Shown here piece by piece: positions 11,842 to 23,463 of a stretch of DNA of 64,000 bases. Source of the stretch: Forficula auricularia (Eukaryota; Arthropoda; Insecta; Dermaptera; Forficulidae); NCBI GenBank assembly GCA_024734495.1, contig JALMQS010000085.1, positions 22,263,077-22,327,076 of the forward strand, read 5' to 3'. The position numbers were made by a program, and so were the translations under genes. The notes under the pieces are model-generated. The model saw only the letters and a list, made by a program, of their open reading frames with translations. It did no database searches and had not been told where the DNA came from. Position 1 is the stretch's first letter, and the number at the start of each line of letters is the position of its first letter.

Positions 11842-12250
11842 TTCTCCCCTTTCTCAATCAAGTTACGACTCGGAACTTATAACCAATCATCTTTTACATA
11901 GTTAAATATTTCAACTTAAAATTAATTTAGTTATTGTCTTTTCTTCTTTAAAACCGTTTAGGTATTTTTAACTTAATCATAAAATACAGAATTATTTTTT
12001 TTTTTTTTTTTACAATGAAATAGCACTTAAAACTAAACTTAATTATTGTTATTTTTTACAAAACAAATTGATCTTGAAAATTACTTGAACAAAAAAAAAT
12101 TTTATGCTTAAACTTAGTGTTTTTTAATTGTCTATTTATTTGATTTTAACTTAAAAACTAACACTTTCACACACTAATTTTCACTTTTTTCTCACTTTTG
12201 CACATGACACTAAAAAAAAACACTTTCATATTATTTTCACAACACTTCAC

Positions 12251-15200
12251 TCACTTATCTTGATTACACTCGAGTGACCAGGGCTTCATGTATTCAGCGC
12301 ACGTAGAGGTGAAGATTGGTCCTTCGGTGAAAGCTTCCTTCTTGACGTCGTAGGTGTCGTTCATCTTCTTTCGGATGATTCGGTAAGGGCCAAGGAATTT
12401 AGGTTTAAGTTTACTGCCTGGGCCAACCTGTGTCCTCCTAATCGCTACAAGACCACCTACTTCGTATTGCCTTGGTGCACATCTTTTGGGGTCGTAAGTC
12501 TGTCTGTTTTCTTGTTGTATCTTTACGATTTGTTCTTTAGCTTGTTCTCTAAGTTTGTGTCGTTCTTTTTGGAAAGTTTTAACTACTTCTTCTTCGATCG
12601 CTTCCTTAATTTTAATTTCGGTGGGCATTTTTAATTTAACTCCCGTTAACAACTGGAAAGGTGTGGTGCCTATGCTTCGTTGATAAGTGGAATTAATAAC
12701 TCGTTGTACGGTATCTATGTGCCTATACCACTGGCTTGGGTTATCTAGTGATAGTTTTGTTAGTACTGGTATAATAATGGCGTTAATTCTCTCTACTTGT
12801 CCGTTTGCACGTGGTAAACCCGCAGTGATTAGAAAATGATTTATATTTTCGGTGTGGCAGTAGTCTTTGAATTCTTGTGATGTGAATGCCGTGCCTTTGT
12901 CTGAAATTATATTACTGGGGCTTCCAAAAATCTTTTTCTGTGCATCTAGTTTTTGAATTACTTCTTTAGTCGTAGTTGATTTGGTAGGGTAAAGCCAAAC
13001 AAATTTTGTAAATGCGTCTATTACTACCAAGATATGCTTATAGTTTTTATTCGTGGACTCTAGAGGGCCTATGTGATCAATATGGTAGGTGTGGAGGGGT
13101 GTACTCTCTTTATGTAATGGGTGTAAAAACCCTTCCTTTTTCCCTTGTTTTCGGTTTGCTAAAATGCACGGTACACAATTTCTAATAATCTTTTCAATTT
13201 TTCTCTTGCTTTATGAATGTAATATTCTTTATTAATTAAGTCCTCCGTTTTCCTTACAGAAAAATGACCCTGTTCATGAGCGGATTTTATTATTTCGTCC
13301 TGCATTCGTTCGGGAAGTACTAATAATTCTTGATTATCTTTGATTATGTATAATACGTTATCCTTTAATAAATAGTCTTCGTAGGGTTGTTTTTTCAGGA
13401 TTTCTTTAATTGCTTTTATACGATCGTCTTCGTCTTGTCTTTCAGAAATATTTTTAACTATAGAGGTATTTATAAACATAATTGGGTTTCTACTTAAGGC
13501 ATCTACGTGTGGCATTCGTTTTCCTATTCTATGTTCTATGGTGTAGTCAAAGTCTGATAACAGTATTGCCCATCGTGCGATCTTGGCTGACAGATCCTTT
13601 TTGTACATTGTCTTTTGAAAAGCCGAACAATCCGTGATTATTTTAAAATGACGTCCCAATAGATAAACTCTCAATTTCTTTAGTGAATTGATTACTGCTA
13701 GAACTTCTAATTCATATGATGACAATTTCCTTTCGGTGTCAGTGGTTTTCTTGCTGAAATAATAGACAGGATGGAAATGGTTGTCGTCTAACGATTTCTG
13801 TAATAATATCGATCCGTACCCGTCAATAGATGCGTCTGTATGTAGTTCTATTTCTCCCTCTTGGTCGTAAATTTTCAGCACTGGTTTGTTTATCAAAGCT
13901 TTCTTTAATTGATCGAACGCTTCTTTTTCCTGTGGTCCAAATTGGAATTTTTGCTCTTTCTTTAATAAATTGCTTAGAGGCTTAGCAATGATGGAATAAA
14001 ACGGTATAAACTTGCGGAAGTACCCGCTTAAACCCAAGTAGCTCTGTACCTGCTTGATCGTTTTTGGTTCAGGAAATTTCGCAATCGCTTTTACCTTGAA
14101 CTCCGAGGGGAATAATTTACCATTTTCAATTTGATGGCCCAGAAATTCTACATTAGTTTTTACGAATTGGCATTTTTTCCAGTTTATCTCTAGCCCATAT
14201 TCTTCAGCTCTGGCTACAACTGTCTTTAATCGTTCTACTGCTTCATCTTCGTTTTCGGATGGTATAATGAGATCGTCCATGTAGGGGAGTACCATGTTTT
14301 TAGCAATTAGATCTTGAAAAATGGTGTTGATGAATCTTTGAAAAATAGCCGGGGAATTGCATAAGCCAAATGGCACTTTGCGAAATTGATAATGTCCATT
14401 ATGGGTTACGAATGCTGTGTATTTTTTACTTTCCTCATCCATTTCCACATGAAAGAATCCATTCTTTAAATCTAACGTTGAAAAATAACGGGCTTTCTGT
14501 AATCTATCCAGCTGGTCTTCAATTAACGGCAATGGATACCTATCTTTAATTATTTTATCGTTGATTTTGCGAAAATCGAAGCACACCCTATACGCTCCAT
14601 TTTTTTCTTTACTATTACTGCTTGACTTGCATATTCCGATTGACATGGCTCTATAATGCCTTGTTCCAACCATTCCGTAACTTGATCGTCTAGAATTTTC
14701 CTTTCGTTAAAGGGTAATCTTCTAGGACTGAAGTATATAGGTTCCTCATCTTTCAAAATTAATTTCATTTTAATATTAGTCGATTTAATTCTTTTAGGGG
14801 TATAATCAGTTATCATCTGCATAATTGCTCCCCTTGTTTCTGATTTTACCCGCGAGTCTATATTAATTGTATTTTCCTCCGCTATGTCTATGTTAAAAAT
14901 ACTTAATTCCTCTACATCTTCTCTTCTTTTGTTTATACTAATTCCCTCTCTGTTTATTTTGATTTCCGCTTGTTCCGTTAAATCTATCCCTAGTATGGCT
15001 TGTTCTTTCATTAGGTCGTCCGAAACTACGTAGAAAGTTATATTGAATTCTTCTCCGTCTATTCGTATAATGGTTTTAAAGTACCCCTTAGTCTCTGCGC
15101 GAGATCTGGCGAATCCATTTAATGTTATGTTTGAACTTATTAACTGAGGTGATCCTATTTTCTTATAGGTGCTGCCGTTTATTAATGATAAACTAGCGCC

Positions 15201-16394
15201 TGTGTCTATTAGGGCGTTTACTGTTTCATTACCCATTGATATAGGTTTATAATTAATTTCTTTCTTTTGCTTGGTTATCGTAGCGATTCTGGTTTGAGGA
15301 GTCTTTTTGTTTAGTTCCTGTTTCTGCGGACAGGTGGCGGCTTTATGTCCGAATAGGTTACAATGGAAGCATTTATATCCTTGATGCTTTGTTGGACAAG
15401 TGTCATATACGTGTTGCTTTGACCCACAACTGCTACATCGTGCTGGCATTTGCCTTTTATTGCTACCTCTAGTTTCACTGATAACTGGTTGTTTGCTGTA
15501 TGTTCTGTTGGTTATGCTAGGTGCTTTAGAAATAATTTCTGAGTAAATTTTTAATTTTTCTTTAAGTTCTTTTATTGTTTTTGCTCCGTATAATATCGTT
15601 TTATTGTGGCTGTTGTCCTGTATGCCATCTAGTATATATTCTATCAGCGCTTCGTCTTCTAAATTCCCTCTGCTTGCTAGCTCTCTCATAATTAGGAAAT
15701 ATTCGTATACGTGTTCGCCTCTTTGCAATTTTCTCCTAGCTAGCTGCTTGTGAATATCCGCGCTGTTTACTCGTAATGAAAATTCTTCTAATAATGCTTC
15801 TTTTAATTTTCCCCACGTATTAATGTGTCGCTCACTTTCAATGAATAATCTAGCTAGCCCCGTTATTAGTCGTCTGCCAAAGTTAAATAATTGTAGGCTA
15901 CTCCAGCTTTGAATATTTGCCTCTGTTTCTATGTCTTGCACCCATTTTTCTATTGGATAGTTATCCGTTCCGTTGAATTTCTTTAATAATGGCTCTATAT
16001 CTCGAAAGTCGATTGTACTGTGTTCATTGATTCTATTTTCTACTGTTCTGTCTTTAATATAACTTCCGTCTCCTATGGATTCTATTGAGATATCAGTTTT
16101 GATCAGCATGTTCCAAATTTTATTAATTAATTGATATTTATTGCTATGAGTCACTCCTAATATTTTTCCAAATGCATTTAATGTGTCATTGTCTAGTTTA
16201 GTTAAGAATTCTGTTTTTTCTTGGTAAGGTACTGACCCCTTCTCGAATTCAAAACCTGGGAATTTCTTTATTTTTTCCCTTCTATTCCTTACTCCTATTT
16301 CGTCGTACAGTAGGTAGTGTAGATTCTTTATTACATCTTCATCTGCTTCCCCAATTCGTTTAGCTACGTCTGGTGTATCTTTTAGCATTGGCAT
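12251..16394 (-). CDS. Gypsy gag-pol polyprotein, two frameshifts
   Basis: Minus strand. Gag starts at 16394 (MPMLKDTPDV) with a capsid-like region containing INTWGKLKEALLEEF near 15820. Zinc-knuckle sequences follow: CSSCGSKQHVYDTC and the classic CX2CX4HX4C box CFHCNLFGHKAATC (about 15340). The aspartic protease motif NALIDTGASLSLI is near 15200. Reverse transcriptase has YRVCFDFRKIND, FSTLDLKNGFFHV, VPFGLCNSPAIFQRF and catalytic YMDD (about 14280). RNase H has LHTDASIDGYG (about 13830). Integrase has the zinc-binding HEQGHFSVRK region and a DDE core with VVIDAFTKF, ISDKGTAFTS and GQVERIN (13030-12780). Two single-base frame changes interrupt the unit, near 14600 and near 13200, both beside A/T homopolymers. 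They may be sequencing errors rather than true lesions. Confidence 0.9.
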
Positions 16395-16735
16395 GATTGT
16401 GTGGTGGTCTTATTAGTGATAAGAGGGGTAGGTGTACAGGTGAGTAACCGTTGACCCTTACCTTGGTGTAATCCTTTTACGGCTGCTCTGGTTCTGCTGT
16501 TATCCACGAGTGGCGCTGCCGTCGTCGTGTTGTCTGGCCTTCGCTTGATCGCCTCAGTCGATAGCCGCTGCTGCTGCCTGCTACGTCGCCTGCCTTTGCT
16601 CGTCGCTTGGCTGCCGGGCGCGCTAAATGTGTTTGCCCGCGCAAAAACGGTCGGTGCCTCGAGACGAGTCAAGACAAACCTCCTTGGGTCCGAACCGAGA
16701 TGGTCCAGCTCCGTCCGATAAAGCCTTTAACGAAT

Positions 16736-16753
16736 CCGCGGCCGAGCCCCCAA
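16736..16753 (-). promoter_or_regulatory. Primer-binding site of the Gypsy element
   Basis: Immediately inside the 5' LTR the minus strand reads TGGGGGCTCGG, a sequence beginning with the complement of a tRNA CCA end. Animal tRNA-Pro primers give TGGGGGCTCG at the same place; the following bases differ, so the tRNA is only suggested. Confidence 0.6.
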
Positions 16754-16754
16754 A

Positions 16755-17368
16755 TTTATAGGAAATAATCCCGATGATGGATGAAGATGAGTTTTTGACT
16801 CGAAAGGCTTGGTGGAAAGATGTCGGAGGAGCGCCGATGTCGTCGATTTTCTTCAGAGGTGAAAACCTCTCTTGGTGGCGTAAAGCCGTGAAATTTGCTT
16901 TCCCAAAATAAGAATTGGCCCGGAGGCTTGTGAAAAATGCTTTTTAAAAATAAGAAATTGCCCTGAGGCGGTGAAAAATGCTTTCAACAAAATAAATGGC
17001 ACAAGGCCCGAAATTTATTACTTCTTCGTGGTTACAAGATTTCGTACAGCGTTGTTTCTTTAATCGTTCCAAAGTCGACAGGCGAACTCTTGGAGAGCGT
17101 AAAACAGCTCTTCACACAGCGAGAGCTGAATTGCAACTGCCTGCTAATTACGGCTTCGTCTCTTTTATAGCCGTGGATTTAATTGGTAATTAAGGTGATT
17201 GGTTAATAATTTTTCCTAGATCGCGCTNNNNNNNNNNNNNNNNNNNNNNNNNNNNNNNNNNNNNNNNNNNNNNNNNNNNNNNNNNNNNNNNNNNNNNNNN
17301 NNNNNNNNNNNNNNNNNNNNNNNNNNNNNNNNNNNNNNNNNNNNNNNNNNNNNNNNNNNNNNNNNNNN
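16755..17368 (-). repeat. 5' LTR of the Gypsy element, end lost in gap
   Basis: Copy of the 11241-11841 LTR at a constant offset of 5514 bp. It is read up to 17227 and then enters the N run 17228-17368. The outer terminus and the target-site duplication cannot be seen. Confidence 0.88.
17228..17368. other. Assembly gap (141 N)
   Basis: Run of unresolved bases. The length is close to the 128 bp that are missing from the 5' LTR, so little other sequence is probably hidden. Confidence 0.99.
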
Positions 17369-17551
17369 TGAATGATCATTTTATAAGATAACCTAGCTGT
17401 TAAAGCTTTTATTTTTGTGATTAAATTTATTGAAGGTTAAATTTTTATTTAAATCCCAAACCATTATTTATAAATATTTATTGAACAATAAATAATACAA
17501 TATAAGAACGACGTTTCAATCACTTAAACTGCGATCGTTCTCAAGTAAATA

Positions 17552-18303
17552 CACTGTGGTGCAAAAAAAATAGAACACTTAGATTGATTGAGTGATTGGG
17601 TGTGAAAAGAGGGCCTGTCGCTGGTCTCGTTGACATCAACCCTAATTCCCGGAGATAGTCCAAACACTTAGGTTGACTTGTCTAGTTTGTAGAAGGGGTG
17701 CTGTTGAATTTGAGCTGGTGTACAATGCCGATTCCTCAATACCTCCAATAGTAGTAGTAGTAGGTCATCTCTCTCGTTTGAAGCTCTAATTCCAGGAGAT
17801 CCCGGTCTCCCAGGGCATAAGATTTGTTTCTCTATATCGTTTTATCCACAGAGCTCTCTGGATAATTCCAACCGATACTTAAAGAGTCGTTGAGCGACAT
17901 ACCGATACGATCTTCCATCATTTATTAGAGCTACAGTTTAAGCAGCTACTTCCTCGGTCTTTAGAGGCATTATGCTTGGACAATATTTCAAATAAAATTC
18001 AATTAAAAGATGAGATATTCAAATTGAACTGATAAACATTCAAATATTCAATTTAATTCGATATTAGACGATAATCATTTAATACAATTCAATAAAGGGA
18101 TCAGATTTCAAACCTAAAAATTTATGCTAGTTTAAATAAATTTAATTTTAAAGGGTTTAAATTAAAGTAATACATTGTTTTCACTCTAAAAATATTTGTA
18201 CAATCACAGAATGTATTAAAAGTTTAAATAAAATATGTTTTTTCTGAAAATTATTTGAAAAAACTAAATTTTTCTAAGTGTTCCACTTTTTTGCACCACA
18301 GTG
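17552..18303. mobile_element. Tc1/mariner-type MITE
   Basis: Inverted ends CACTGTGGTGCAAAAAA at 17552 and 18303 match over about 30 bp with two differences, and TA flanks both ends (17550-17551 and 18304-18305). The 752-bp interior has no transposase frame. Confidence 0.85.
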
Positions 18304-18369
18304 TATATATAAATAATGATCTGTGATTTAATAAAATATGTATACCTTATAAAATGTAAAAATAATATT

Positions 18370-18682
18370 TTAAAATCGCAAAGGAAGTGGGCAAAAAATC
18401 AAACAACAGAGTTAGTTATTCAATTTACTAGACGTTTCGTCACTTTATTGAATTTTTTTTTATGTGAGGACAAGACAATCTAATATTGTTTTTAAAATGT
18501 TTTAATTATGTTTTAATGGAAAATGTTCGTTGATGGCTGTCTTATAGTTGAGAGATTTTTGACAAAGAGTTATATTGAATGAGCCACTGATGAAGTCTCA
18601 ATAAAGTGACGAAACGTCTGGTAAATTGAATAACTAACTCTGTTGTTTGATTTTTTTGTCCACTTCCCTGCGATTTTAAAAT
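18370..18682. mobile_element. Inverted hammerhead-type repeat pair
   Basis: Arms of about 85 bp at 18370-18455 and 18600-18682 are inverted copies (ATAACTAACTCTGTTGTTTG and its complement; CGCAAAGGAAGTGGGC and its complement). The right arm contains a full hammerhead-like core; the left has GAAACGTC but has lost CTGATGA. Confidence 0.7.
18587..18615 (+). ncRNA. Hammerhead ribozyme-like core
   Basis: CTGATGA, then AGTC...TGAC able to pair as a short stem around TCAATAAAG, then GAAAC followed by GTCTGG. All invariant CUGAUGA and GAAA positions are kept. The cleavage-site strand was not identified. Confidence 0.55.
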
Positions 18683-18689
18683 ATTTAAT

Positions 18690-19297
18690 AAAATATGGAC
18701 GCGAATGATGAAATACTGTAAAAATAATGTAAATTAATTTGTCAACTTATATAGTTTGTAATGCTCAATCGGGCATAGATAGGGATCGTTAGTGTTTAGT
18801 TACTCAGAACCTAGTTAAAGGTGGACAATAACGTGGCCAAATCAGTTTATCTATAATATTTATAGCCAGGTGCCTGTCGGGGCTTGATGACGATCGCATA
18901 AAGCATGCAGTCTCCAAAATTGATCATTATAGGCTGAAATTGACCCTTTCTAGGTCTCTTTAATTTTAGTAAATGGTAGTAATATTTATTAGCTAGTAAC
19001 GGCCCAGCTATATAACATAAGCTTGGTTAATCTCCCCGGCTTTCTCTCAGCTTAATGGCAATGATCATTATAATTAAATCCATGCTCAAAATTAATTAAT
19101 ATAGAATTAAAATTTCAAAATTATAATAATTGAAAGTGTTTAATTTGTTTTGTTGCCGGAGAGTGACATGTAAACGCTGTAATTATTATTAGTTGGATTT
19201 TTCATCACACACACACACACACACACAATCAATAAAATGAGTTTTTTTTAATTCTAAAAGTTGTTGTTATAAATAGAAAAAGAGGTAGAAAAAAAAC
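18690..19297. other. ANO8 intron DNA, no gene seen
   Basis: AT-rich, with a (CA) microsatellite at about 19206-19227. Nothing else stands out. Confidence 0.5.
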
Positions 19298-19408
19298 TTG
19301 CCCAAAAGAAGATGCCAACAATTGAAGGAACTAAAAGTGCAGTGGTATAATGACCAAGCCAGGCAAAGTACATCGTGATCTTGACGCCAAAATAACTACA
19401 AATAGCAT
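19298..19408 (-). CDS. ANO8: Anoctamin-8-like exon, FGVKIxMYFAWLG block
   Basis: After an AG acceptor the minus strand encodes AICSYFGVKITMYFAWLGHY followed by TTALLVPSIVGIFFWA. Human ANO8 has ICDYFGVKIAMYFAWLGFYT here. This is the junction from the cytosolic N-terminal dimerisation region into the first transmembrane helix of the TMEM16 fold. The exon is entered in phase 1, completing the aspartate codon begun by the exon at 19502-19618. The downstream donor is a weak GTTTTT, and the phase left (1) does not fit the exon at 10710-10862, so either a small exon is missing or the true donor differs. Confidence 0.9.
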
Positions 19409-19501
19409 CTGAAGTTTTTCCAATAAAAAAAAGAAAAAAAGATGATAAGAATTTTTGTTGTTAAATTATATAAAAAAAAGTGTTATCTATAAAATGCTTA
19501 C

Positions 19502-19618
19502 CTAAGGGTTGTTTGTGAAAGAATGCCCATACCCAGGTCTTTTGTAACTTTTCTAAGGCAGGTATATCATGTAATGGAAATACTTGCGAAATTACTCCTG
19601 CGCTAACGCATTTTGGAA
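19502..19618 (-). CDS. ANO8: Anoctamin-8-like exon, cytosolic N-terminal domain
   Basis: Encodes PKCVSAGVISQVFPLHDIPA and then LEKLQKTWVWAFFHKQPL on the minus strand, between a good acceptor (TTTCAG) and donor (GTAAGC). Human ANO8 has ARGIIQQVFPVHE and a following helix ending NQPLDD. The first codon is completed from the exon at 22902-23137 (phase 1), and the last codon is completed by the exon at 19298-19408, so the three exons join in frame. It belongs to the cytosolic dimerisation domain of the TMEM16 family. Confidence 0.92.
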
Positions 19619-19876
19619 CTGAAAGAGATTTAAGAAAATATAATACACACACACACACACATCTATATATATATACACTTAATAAGCTAATACCTATTTT
19701 GATCTTGCCAGAAATGTGAACTTTTGAGTTTCGAAAATAATATACATATAACAAAGCCATTGTAAAAATATATTGAAGGATTTCAACATCAAAAAAAGAT
19801 TGTGAGTAAAATTAATTAAATTAATATAGGGGTCTTATATGAAAGTCTAAACTCTTAATAGAAAGAACTTGTTATA

Positions 19877-21112
19877 CCGGGTGAGTTTTTTATCTTGAGA
19901 CAGTCTTATAAAACTCAAAAACAGTGCATTATATGGAAAAAAGTTTCAAATAAAAGTTTGTTTATATCGAGGGGGAAACTAAATAACGCTATTGTTTGTC
20001 GACGTAGAACAAGCTTTCAAGGGTATTTCAATGTCAAGTTCTGTTTTTTAAATGGAGCTCTATATTTTTCTATACGTCTACTTAATCTACAAAAAAACTG
20101 AACAACTTTCATAAGAACTATTTTTTATACGACATCAAATAAATAAAATACATGAATCAATTATAGATCTCAAAAAAATCTTAATAATTATTTTTAACAA
20201 TTATTCAGCTTAATTATCAAATAATAATGATCAAATAATTAATTATTAAATAAATAAATATTAAATCGAAAATTCACAAAAATGAAAATAAGTGTTTATA
20301 ACGATCTTAAAATTTCATTATACGTAGGTAGACAGATTTAAGAGATTATTTTCTACTTAATAGAACTATTTAAAATTCTTGAGCTTAAAAAAGTTTCTTT
20401 CTCCTGTCAATCCAGTAGATAGTTATATTGTATTACTATAATAAAAATGGAGCATTTTTTGTTGAAGACAGAATTAAAATGGTCTCAATTAATGCGGCGA
20501 ATGTGGAAGAAGTGTTATCGGGCTGCCATTGAAATGGATGCCGAGCGTTTTCCTGATAGGAATAGACCTTCAAAAGCTTCATTGTATCGTGTTGTAAATC
20601 TGTTAAAAAAAACAGGAAGTGTAAAGGGTACGAAGAAACTTAAAATGCCAAAATAACTAAATTGGAATTGGAATTCATCCAGAAGACTCGCAATACACTC
20701 TGGAATGTCTCAGAATAGTGTCGAAAAATTATTAAATTATTTATTTATTAATTAATTATTTAATAATTATTATTTGATAATTAAGCTAAATAATTGTTAA
20801 AGATAATTATCAAGAATTTTTTTTGAGATCTAATTGATTCATTTTGTATATTTGATGTCGTATAAAAAAATAGTTCTTATGAAAGTTGTTCAGTTGTTTT
20901 TGTAGATCAAGCAGACGTATAGAAAAATATAGGGTTCCATCTAAAAAACAGAAATTGACATTGAAATACCCTTGAAAGCCTGTTCTACGTCGACAAGCAA
21001 TAGCGTAGTTTAGTTTCCCCCTGATATAAAAAACTTTTATTTGAAACTTTCTCCATATAATGCACTGTTTTTGAGTTATAAGATTGTCTCAAGATAATAA
21101 AAACTAACCCGG
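19877..21112. mobile_element. DNA transposon relict with long inverted arms
   Basis: Inverted ends CCGGGTGAGTTTTTTATC (19877) and the complement at 21112 (with small differences), flanked by TA (19875-19876 and 21113-21114). The arms are about 385 bp each (19877-20265 and 20725-21112) and surround a 460-bp core that keeps part of a transposase N-terminus. TA flanks and the helix-turn-helix remnant suggest the Tc1/mariner/IS630 group. Confidence 0.8.
20447..20656 (+). pseudogene. Transposase N-terminal helix-turn-helix relict
   Basis: The 69-codon frame contains AIEMDAERFPDRNRPSKASL and YRVVNLLKKTGSVKGT. This is the pattern of the helix-turn-helix domain found at the N-terminus of many insect mariner-like transposases (the domain known as DUF4817): YAERFPxR, a short spacer, then a helix with RVV and KETGS. 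No DDE catalytic domain follows before the right arm, so only the DNA-binding end survives. The first 20 residues are in a possibly shifted frame. Confidence 0.65.
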
Positions 21113-21860
21113 TATACTTGAAACCGTAAAAATTGAAATTTCTGGCATGATTATATTATTTTAGAAATCAAAAGTCAATTCTCTGCATTTTCTTATTCAT
21201 CCAAAGAATCTACGTGAGATAATTAATAAAGACGATAACACGGTCATTTTGAAGAATAGATTTTAGTTCAGATTTTAAACTTTTGAATTTTTCATAATGA
21301 TTTTATTTGTATATTATAATAAGATTCAGCAAGTATGAATTACTATTGGACGCTCAAGGATTTGAAAAAAGAAATCAATTATATTAAATTCCCTAAATGG
21401 CGTAACTAGTCAGGTTTCCCCACCAACTAACAATAAGTTAAGATTTATTTCACTTTGCTATTCCTGCTCAGCCTCATTAGGATAAATTGTAATGATAAAT
21501 AGCCTATGTGACAACAGGGGAGGGAGAATGCCTAACAAGGCAATAATATTTTATTTTCAGTCGATTAAGTAGTTTTATCGAGTTAAAATGTCAAAAACAA
21601 ACAAACAAACATACACTTTTTCTCTTTAAAATATCAAGTATAGATTTATAAAACGCATTTGTTCTCTCAATCGAAACAATTTTCGCTACTGAATTGCAAA
21701 ACCGACTATTTTTTTTTTTTTTTTTTTTGGATTTTCAAAAAATCGAGGTTTTTGTTATTTGGCAGAGAAGGATACACTGGAGACTAATTTATTAAAAAAT
21801 CTGAGGTCAAGCATTATTTGGTCATAACTAATGGTTGAAATACCACTTCTTGATTATTAA

Positions 21861-22415
21861 CCTTCCAGCGGGCGCGCTGTCGTAAAATTTACGACACACG
21901 CGCCTTATCGCTTCCACCACTTTTACTACCTAGTCTCAAGAATTGAGCTCCGAGCTATTCGAGGGTCAAGGGTTTTTCTAAATTACAGGTGTGCTTAGAA
22001 GTTTTTGTTATTCATTGATATTTGAGAATTTCCGTTGAGCGTAAATTTTACGACACGCGCCTTAAAGTATAAGTATATTAAATAAATTATTTTTTTAATT
22101 TTTTTTATCATTTTATATCGTTTCTTTTTATAGCTAAATGTAATTTTTGGTTTTAGACGTGTTCCATCCATTATGGCTCGTAGGCCGCTAACACAAAAAG
22201 AGATAGAATAAATATTTAGTGTTGTTCCGTTTTTTGTTTAAGAAAGTCAAATATATTTTTTTAAAAGTACTGTCATTTATCCTTTTTCATAACCTTACAG
22301 CAATTCTCTAACATTAATATAAAGAAAACAACATTTACATGGAGAAAACTTGATGAGGTAAGATTTATGACAAGCGCCCGCTCAAGAGAAATTGGACAGC
22401 GCGCCCGCTGGAAGG
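21861..22415. mobile_element. piggyBac-like MITE
   Basis: Perfect 21-bp inverted termini starting CCTTCCAGCGGGCGCGCTG at 21861 and ending at 22415, each flanked by TTAA (21857-21860 and 22416-22419), the piggyBac target. Just inside the left end is an imperfect inner palindrome GTCGTAAAATTTACGAC, and TAAATTTTACGACACGCGCC is repeated near 22045. The 555-bp interior has no transposase. GC-rich ends stand out against the AT-rich surroundings. Confidence 0.9.
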
Positions 22416-22901
22416 TTAATTTGAATTACACGAATTATTACATTTTTTTTTATAATTCTGTAAACATTTTTATGAAGAACTTAGGAGGTTTTGCAAATTC
22501 AAGAGAAATTTATTTTGATATTTCTAATGGATATAAGAAAATGGTTTGTGGTAAAGTAATTTATAAAGACATACTGCAAATGATTTTTTATAGTCTATCT
22601 CAAATTAATTTTCATATGAGAGTGAGGATTCCAGCATTTAAAAATTACCAGGGGCCGAAATTCCTACTTGTTGAGCCATTGAAACAAAAGACTACCATTT
22701 TCAAATAAACTGTGAAATCAAAAAAGCTTAAATCAACTTTTTAATTAAATAATTGCCTCTTAAATACAAATAGTGAAATATTTATTATAAATGGATCAGC
22801 AGAGATTTTTAATGTTCTATGTGAGAGATATTTCAAATTAGAAGTATTAAATTTACAAAAATAATCGAGAGGCATGGGAATGAGAACAAAAATTTGCTCA
22901 C
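22416..22901. other. ANO8 intron DNA, no gene seen
   Basis: AT-rich. The open frame at 22367-22708 crosses the end of the piggyBac-like MITE and shows no domain. Confidence 0.5.
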
Positions 22902-23137
22902 CAATTGCTTGGCCCTCAATAAACCGTAATCCACCCACTTGATCCCCTTTGGAGGCGCGTAACGTTTCAAGTAAATGCAGTACAAGCCATTGACGTTCTT
23001 GGGTTGTAAAAAATGTCCTCTCGTCGTTGATCCCTTCGAAATGGTCAGCCTCCTGTTGGTTAAACTCTTTCAAACCGCCACCGTATTCACAACGCAATGT
23101 CTTCGGTAAATGAACTTCTTCAGCTGCTTTAAGTAAA
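22902..23137 (-). CDS. ANO8: Anoctamin-8-like exon, cytosolic N-terminal domain
   Basis: Minus-strand exon between GCAG at the acceptor and a GTGAGC donor. It encodes LLKAAEEVHLPKTLRCEYGG, then NDERTFFTTQERQWLVLHLL and GLRFIEGQAI. Human ANO8 has LLRGADELGLRKAVKAEFGGG, then ESELRFFTSQERQSIIRF and VRFLEDQPI, the same order and spacing. The first base completes the valine codon left by the exon at 26489-26649, and the last base begins the codon completed by the exon at 19502-19618. This is part of the cytosolic domain conserved in the ANO8/ANO10 branch. Confidence 0.93.
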
Positions 23138-23253
23138 CTGCAATGAAAAATTGAAAAAAAGAAAATTGGTACGAGCAAGTATTGTAATATTGTACAAGAA
23201 AAATCAGTGTTTATGTTTAGTTTATTTAAATAATTTGAAAAGGGTTAAAGTAA

Positions 23254-23463
23254 GTGACACAAAAGTGGACACCTTAAAACATTTGTGTTTAAAATAAGGG
23301 CAAATAGTCCACGATTCTGTCTGCTGCAATTTCATCGCCTTCCTGAACAATATTGAAAAAGAGGGGCCAACATAACACGAAAAATTTGGGGCATATTTGT
23401 CCTTATTTTAAACACAAATGTTTTAAGGTGTCGGCTTTAATGGGTATGTCCACTTTGGGTCAC
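23254..23463. repeat. Short inverted-repeat element (MITE-like)
   Basis: The ends GTGAC...ACACCTTAAAACATTTGTG and the complement form arms of about 80 bp at 23254-23330 and 23385-23463, both containing CACCTTAAAACATTTGTGTT. Target duplication is unclear. Confidence 0.65.

Larger units (their letters stand above)
11241..17368 (-). mobile_element. Ty3/Gypsy LTR retrotransposon, nearly intact and young
   Basis: Two LTRs in direct orientation (11241-11841 and 16755 into the N gap) enclose one gag-pol unit on the minus strand. Over about 470 bp the LTRs are identical to my eye apart from the second base (TG against TT at the outer start as written). The order protease, reverse transcriptase, RNase H, integrase defines Ty3/Gypsy. 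A purine tract AGAAAGGGGAGAA lies directly before the 3' LTR and a primer-site-like TGGGGGCTCGG lies directly after the 5' LTR. The missing 128 bp of the second LTR fit the 141-N gap, so the assembly probably broke on this repeat. No env-like ORF is seen. It sits in an ANO8 intron in the same orientation as the gene. Confidence 0.92.

Noticed and set aside
17513..17540. Hammerhead at GAACGATCGCAG...TTGAAACGTCG (minus)
   Set aside because: GAAACGTCG is kept but the CTGANGA box is not convincing (CTTGAGA) and the stem is imperfect.
22367..22708. 113-codon frame near the piggyBac-like MITE
   Set aside because: Begins in the MITE end and runs into AT-rich DNA; no transposase motif recognised.
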